Assembly (NCBI GenBank): GCA_030950395.1
Contig: JAUZRP010000006.1
Coordinates: forward strand, 1-64,000
Length of the DNA: 64,000 bases
Direction of reading: 5' to 3'
From: Desulfonauticus sp.
Lineage (GTDB): Bacteria; Desulfobacterota; Desulfovibrionia; Desulfovibrionales; Desulfonatronovibrionaceae
The translations under genes and the position numbers were made by a program. Of this stretch, positions 59,964 to 64,000 are shown piece after piece. Each line of letters starts with the position of its first letter. Within the stretch, counting starts at the first letter, position 1. The notes beneath the pieces were generated by a model. That model was not told where the DNA came from. It did no database searches and saw nothing but the letters and a program-made list of their open reading frames with translations.

Positions 59964-60716
59964 TTAGTTAGGCACGTATAAATTGCCATAAGGACGATGA
60001 GATTTGGGGCGAATACGAATAAACCTGGCATCCATTATTTCTTCTGCATCTAGTCCCAATTCTGAAGCAAAATTGGAAACGTATTTATGAATTAAGACGC
60101 TATCTTGCTCGTCTATTTCTTCTACTTTTAAGTTAAAGGAAAGCTGTGTATCTGGAACACCATCTCTAATATAAATAATCCCACCATGAATACCAGTAGC
60201 TAGACTTCTGCCTGTAATAGGAGCGATCTTATCTTGACTAAACATCCCCAATACTATTAAAATACCTCCTGCCATATATTCACCTAGAAAATCTCCAGCC
60301 TTACCGCCAATAACTATCACAGGTAATTTATCCTGATAGGCCTTCATATGAATACCTACTCTATATCCTACATCACCCCGCACATAAATCTCTCCTCCAC
60401 GCATAGCATATCCTAACACATCTCCTGCCATGCCAGTCACCACGATCTTGCCCGCGTCCATAGTATTGCCAAGTCCATCTTGAGCATTACCTTCTATTCT
60501 CAAATAAGGTCCACGCATAAACGCGGCCGTATCCTGACCCGCAACCCCTTTAATTAAAAAGTTATAATCCCCTTCCAGCCCCGTAGCAATATAACGTTGA
60601 CCACTAACGTTTAATAATTCAAAATCTGTATATCCTTTTTGAATAAATTTTCTAATCTGTTGATTTAACTCTTTATAATAAATCCCTTTGGCATCAATAA
60701 CTATTTTTTTAGTCAT
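59964..60716 (-). CDS. Glutamate synthase domain 3 protein (GXGXG domain, separate polypeptide)
   Basis: The 250-residue protein corresponds to the C-terminal beta-helix domain of GltB. The repeated glycine pattern appears as IRIEGNAQDGLGNTMDAGKI, MAGDVLGYAMRGGEIYVRGD and GGKAGDFLGEYMAGGILIVLG (in part). It is structural, packing against the FMN barrel. It is the last gene of the cluster, after the amidotransferase. In most bacteria it is fused into a single large GltB; separate genes are typical of archaeal-type enzymes. Confidence 0.9.
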   Translation of the reverse strand: MTKKIVIDAKGIYYKELNQQIRKFIQKGYTDFELLNVSGQRYIATGLEGDYNFLIKGVAGQDTAAFMRGPYLRIEGNAQDGLGNTMDAGKIVVTGMAGDVLGYAMRGGEIYVRGDVGYRVGIHMKAYQDKLPVIVIGGKAGDFLGEYMAGGILIVLGMFSQDKIAPITGRSLATGIHGGIIYIRDGVPDTQLSFNLKVEEIDEQDSVLIHKYVSNFASELGLDAEEIMDARFIRIRPKSHRPYGNLYVPN

Positions 60717-60731
60717 AGATGTATCCTTTTT

Positions 60732-61868
60732 TTATGGTTTTAATTCTATTATTACTGGCTCTCCAGCCTTTGGAGCCCACAATTTATCAGGATCAGGACA
60801 AACACTTCTGATGGAGCAATCTTCACTAGCCATAAAAACATCATGGTCCTTTTCAGCTACAATCAAAGGTCGTAATTTAATTCTATCGTTTAATCCAACC
60901 AATCCCTCGTGATTGGCAAATAAAATGGCAAAAGGTCCATTTAACATGCCTGAGCCATAAACCATTCTAAGTGCAGTATAAGCTTGTTTTTCCTCTTCTT
61001 CCATTCTATCTATCTCATCCCAGAAAGGAGGAGCAAAAATTTTACAGGTCATTTTTTTACTCAAACCATGTTTTCTAATAAATAAATCCAGCAGATAGGC
61101 TACTACTTCTGTATCTGTCATTAAGGTGCATTCATAATTATGCTCTGCTAAATAACGTTTGTTAATGCCATAAGAAGATATTTCACCATTATGGACAATA
61201 GACCAATCTAACAAACAAAAAGGATGAGCTCCCCCCCACCATCCTGGCGTATTGGTAGGAAAACGATTATGAGCTGTCCAGATGTACGCTTTATATTCGT
61301 CTAACTTAAAAAACTCGCCTATCTCTTCGGGAAAACCAACGCCCTTAAAAGCCCCCATGTTTTTTCCACTAGAAAATATATATGCTCCAGGAATTTGCTT
61401 ATTCACCAACATAACCACAGCCACTACATAATCATAATCGTCCAGATTAGACCAAGTAGACCTATTTTCTTTTATAGTGACAAAAATCCTCCACAAAACT
61501 GGAGCATTGATAATATTTACAGTAGATCTGGTGGGAATGGGCTCAGAAAGGTGCACGTCAAAATATTTCTTTATAAGTTCTTCTGCGCAACTTAAGGCAT
61601 CTTTATCGTCACACATTAAATGTAATGCATACTTATCACTTAATTCAGGATAAATACCATAAGCGGCAAAACCTCCGCCCAATCCATTCCCCCGATCGTG
61701 TTGTACGGCTATAGCTGTTACTGGCACACTACCTGAAATTAATTTCTTTTCCTTATTTATTACCCCAAACAACCCACAACCAGAAATATCTTTTTCGCGC
61801 ATATAATCTTTCTGGCCAAAAACCTTTTCTTTGTATTCTCTAATAGAAAAAACTCTACTACCTAACAT
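60732..61868 (-). CDS. Class II glutamine amidotransferase subunit of split glutamate synthase
   Basis: The 378-residue protein has the catalytic Cys of a class II amidotransferase in DISGCGLFGVI near residue 31, so a short propeptide would need removal, as in other members of this split family. RFPTNTPGWWGGAHPFCLLDWSIVHNGEIS is diagnostic (shown in part: WSIVHNGEISSYG). It releases ammonia from glutamine and channels it to the FMN domain. It lies between the flavin oxidoreductase and GXGXG genes. Confidence 0.92.
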   Translation of the reverse strand: MLGSRVFSIREYKEKVFGQKDYMREKDISGCGLFGVINKEKKLISGSVPVTAIAVQHDRGNGLGGGFAAYGIYPELSDKYALHLMCDDKDALSCAEELIKKYFDVHLSEPIPTRSTVNIINAPVLWRIFVTIKENRSTWSNLDDYDYVVAVVMLVNKQIPGAYIFSSGKNMGAFKGVGFPEEIGEFFKLDEYKAYIWTAHNRFPTNTPGWWGGAHPFCLLDWSIVHNGEISSYGINKRYLAEHNYECTLMTDTEVVAYLLDLFIRKHGLSKKMTCKIFAPPFWDEIDRMEEEEKQAYTALRMVYGSGMLNGPFAILFANHEGLVGLNDRIKLRPLIVAEKDHDVFMASEDCSIRSVCPDPDKLWAPKAGEPVIIELKP

Positions 61869-61910
61869 CTACTGCCCCTTTACATAATTTAACAAAAATA
61901 TCAGATATAT

Positions 61911-63194
61911 CTACCTTATACGTGCATCTTTGTTCCAAAACTGTTGAAAGACCTCTTCTGGCCAATCTAAATACGTTGCTTTGTTTTGTTTTAGATTATT
62001 CTTTAAGTTTAGATCTTTGACAGGAATTTGAAAACGAATATATCCTGCATAGCGTCCGGCCATATCTATATCTCCAACCAAAACACAACCCACCAGATAA
62101 TCACCTTTAAAAACGAGCTTTCTATAAACTTCTCTTTCCTCATCTACCATCATCTCTATTTGAAAACCCTTTCCTTCTGGGGGATTAACCAAACCTATAG
62201 AAATAGTTGGCAACCCATAAAAACCTATGGAATTCATAGGTAGCCCACCTTCGTATTCACGTTTGGCCCCTGCCATGTTCTGACCAGCAGCATAACCTTG
62301 AGCATAGGCATTAGGCCAAATAGGTATTACTCTATTATCGTTAATTAGTTTGTCCCAGGCCTCTGCCACATCCCCTGCAGCAAAAATATCATCCTTGCTT
62401 GTAGTTAAAAATTTATCTACCAAAATTCCCCTATTTATTTCTAAACCTGCTTTTTGAGCCAATTCTATATTGGGCACCACCCCTATAGCCACAATTACTG
62501 CATCTACTTCTAAGTAGGTTCCATTTTCTAAAAACACACCCTTCACTTTACCTGCATCATCTCTTTGGATCTCTTTTACTGTAGTGCCACAAAAAATGGA
62601 CAAACCAACAGAGGTTAATCTGTTGGCAACTATTTTTCCAGCCACCTCATCAAAAGCAGAGCTTAATACCCTTGGAGCAAGTTCAACAATACTTACCTTA
62701 ACTCCTCTATCAAACAAACTCTCTGCTGCCTTTAAACCAATCAATCCGCCTCCAATTACTACTACCTTTTTCAATTTGGGGCAGACAGCATCTAATTGTT
62801 TAGCATGATTTAAAGTAGTAAAAAAATAAATTCCATCTCCTTCCAACCCTTTTATAGGAGGACAAAAAGGAGTTCCACCCGTAGCTATTAGCAATTTATC
62901 ATAAGACACTTCTTGTTTATCTTTCACTACGATTTTTTTCTCTTCAGGCAAAATTTCAATCACTTTGCTCCCAAGCATAGTTTGCACATTGTTTTTTGAA
63001 TAAAAATCAGAAGAACGTAAGGCCAAACGTTCATCTCCCACTTTCCCTGCTAGAAAATAAGAGATAAGAGGTCGTCCGTAAGTAAGAAAACCTTCTTCAC
63101 TAATAACCAAAATCTCACTCTGTTTATCTATTTTGCGGATCCCTTCTATGGCTCCTATAGAACTAACTCCATTGCCAATAATTACATATTTCAT
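61911..63194 (-). CDS. FAD-dependent pyridine nucleotide oxidoreductase of the glutamate synthase cluster
   Basis: The protein is 427 residues from ATG 63194, with GAGGA about 8 nt upstream; the frame reaches 63224 but would overlap the ferredoxin gene. FAD motif YVIIGNGVSSIGAIEGIR, NAD(P) motif VVVIGGGLIGLKAAESL and the second FAD motif (ILVDKFLTTSKDDIFAAGDV, in part) identify a nitrite reductase/NADH-rubredoxin reductase-like oxidoreductase. Its place suggests it passes electrons from NAD(P)H through the ferredoxin to glutamate synthase. Confidence 0.9.
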   Translation of the reverse strand: MKYVIIGNGVSSIGAIEGIRKIDKQSEILVISEEGFLTYGRPLISYFLAGKVGDERLALRSSDFYSKNNVQTMLGSKVIEILPEEKKIVVKDKQEVSYDKLLIATGGTPFCPPIKGLEGDGIYFFTTLNHAKQLDAVCPKLKKVVVIGGGLIGLKAAESLFDRGVKVSIVELAPRVLSSAFDEVAGKIVANRLTSVGLSIFCGTTVKEIQRDDAGKVKGVFLENGTYLEVDAVIVAIGVVPNIELAQKAGLEINRGILVDKFLTTSKDDIFAAGDVAEAWDKLINDNRVIPIWPNAYAQGYAAGQNMAGAKREYEGGLPMNSIGFYGLPTISIGLVNPPEGKGFQIEMMVDEEREVYRKLVFKGDYLVGCVLVGDIDMAGRYAGYIRFQIPVKDLNLKNNLKQNKATYLDWPEEVFQQFWNKDARIR

Positions 63195-63210
63195 AGGTTC
63201 ATCCTCAAAA

Positions 63211-63651
63211 TTATTTTTCCTCAAAAGTTAAGGCTTGGTTAGGACAACTACTTACACAGGCAGGAACGCTTCTGTCAGGGCATAAATCGCATTTGACAAT
63301 TTTTTCTTTTATAGGATGTCTTTTTATGGACCCAAAAGGACAGGCCATAAGACAAGACCAACACCCCACACACTGGTCTTCGTCATAAGTTACCCTGCCT
63401 GTTTCTGGGTCTTTTTGCAGCGCGCCAGAAATACAAGCCCGAACACAATAAGGATCTTCACAATGCCGACAAGTTAAAGACGCCGTAATATACCCCTTTT
63501 CTTCTACCCTATTTCTGGGCAAAAGACCAGAAGCAACTTCATCTCTATAAGCCAAGATTAAATCTTTGCTTTGTGAATGCTCTGTAAGACAGGCAAGTTC
63601 ACAAAGCCTGCAGCCAATACAAAATTCTGGATTAATAAAGACTCGCTTCAT
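63211..63651 (-). CDS. Polyferredoxin (4Fe-4S dicluster type) of the glutamate synthase cluster
   Basis: The 146-residue protein carries four cysteine groups: CIGCRLCELAC, CRHCEDPYCVRAC, CVGCWSCLMAC and CDLCPDRSVPACVSSC. These are enough for about four [4Fe-4S] clusters, like HycB/DmsB electron-transfer subunits. It is placed between the FMN domain gene and the flavin oxidoreductase gene, so an electron relay within the complex is likely. Confidence 0.92.
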   Translation of the reverse strand: MKRVFINPEFCIGCRLCELACLTEHSQSKDLILAYRDEVASGLLPRNRVEEKGYITASLTCRHCEDPYCVRACISGALQKDPETGRVTYDEDQCVGCWSCLMACPFGSIKRHPIKEKIVKCDLCPDRSVPACVSSCPNQALTFEEK

Positions 63652-63657
63652 TATATA

Positions 63658-64000
63658 TTACCTTCCTGCAGGTTTTATTTTTAAAATATCTAACTCTATT
63701 TCACTTAATCCCACTGCTCTAAGCTTTTCTCTATTGCCTCGCAAACTTTCAATAGAATTTAGTCCCATTCCTCCAAGCATTTCTTCTATCTCGTGTCCCC
63801 AAGATCGAACCAAATTGACCAACTTTCGCTTGGCAATTTCTGGATTTTGTCTTCTGGCCAAAGCAGGCACATTAGTGGCTATGCCCCAAGGACATTTGCC
63901 AGTATAACACCTTTGACACATAGTACAACCAACAGCCACCAAAACAGCAGAGCCAATATACACGGCATCAGCACCCAAAGCTATAGCTTTCACCACATCG
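63658..64000 (-). CDS. gltB: Glutamate synthase FMN-binding domain (alpha 2), 3' part; truncated by window edge
   Basis: The frame is open to the right edge, with 113 C-terminal residues visible. DVVKAIALGADAVYIGSA is the end of the FMN barrel (phosphate-binding loop), and GCTMCQRCYTGKCPWGIA is the cysteine cluster of the [3Fe-4S] site. This is the catalytic domain that reduces 2-oxoglutarate plus ammonia to glutamate. It is the most upstream visible gene of the cluster. Confidence 0.88.
   Translation of the reverse strand, partial: DVVKAIALGADAVYIGSAVLVAVGCTMCQRCYTGKCPWGIATNVPALARRQNPEIAKRKLVNLVRSWGHEIEEMLGGMGLNSIESLRGNREKLRAVGLSEIELDILKIKPAGR

Overview
The window is an AT-rich, densely coded bacterial chromosome segment with short intergenic gaps. 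Several features fit an anaerobic sulfate-reducing bacterium of the Desulfovibrionales type, probably one of the low-GC, moderately thermophilic lineages. These are the hisD-purC-fabI order, a GrpE with a CxxC N-terminus, tRNA-Ser next to the small SRP RNA, a tungstate transporter of the WtpABC type, a glutamate synthase split into separate polypeptides next to a ferredoxin, and spermidine synthesis through carboxyspermidine. This placement is inferred from gene content; no 16S gene is present.

Layout. Positions 1-5.7 kb (+) hold a type IV pilus tip module: a PilY1-like adhesin cut by the left edge, then FimU/GspH-, PilV-, PilW- and PilX-like minor pilins. They converge on the SRP RNA gene and tRNA-Ser(GGA). 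From 6 to 33.4 kb almost everything is on the minus strand: a hydroxyacid dehydrogenase with a 31-residue membrane peptide upstream, an Rpn nuclease remnant, hisD-purC-fabI, livM-livF, the carboxyspermidine pair, an RluA-type pseudouridine synthase, a degenerate CDP-alcohol phosphatidyltransferase with nitronate monooxygenase and MgtE, gatC-gatA-mnmA-mtaB (translation and tRNA thiolation), a coiled-coil DUF3782 nuclease-like protein, an LpoA-like lipoprotein, hrcA-grpE-dnaK and rfbB-rfbD. From 34 to 50.4 kb most genes are on the plus strand: a chemoreceptor, DUF1786 plus patatin, nadC-nadA-nadB, a glycosyltransferase and wtpA-wtpC-wtpB. Minus-strand DUF190/CBS-fluC and trpB2 lie among them. 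From 50.4 kb come a DMT exporter, an RRM protein and murA (-), then paaK-ACT-livK-livH-glycosyltransferase and a K+ channel (+), and finally the split glutamate synthase cluster (-), which runs off the right edge.

The least ordinary signals are in the intergenic regions. Four related elements of about 110-140 bp, with ends resembling AACTGCAAAAA/TTTTTGCAGTT, sit at 33.7, 40.0, 48.8 and 49.8 kb. Two of them bracket wtpB in opposite orientation. One directly abuts a 73-bp inverted copy of part of nadB, located just upstream of nadC. A second, unrelated palindrome family (GGGCAGAC...GTCTGCCC) lies beside the Rpn remnant, near the DUF3782 gene and in the gap before the glutamate synthase genes. 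A branched-chain amino acid transporter is split between two loci 43 kb apart, and no livG is seen.

No CRISPR array, intact insertion sequence, prophage or rRNA operon was found. Coordinates were read by eye; percent identities are hand counts.
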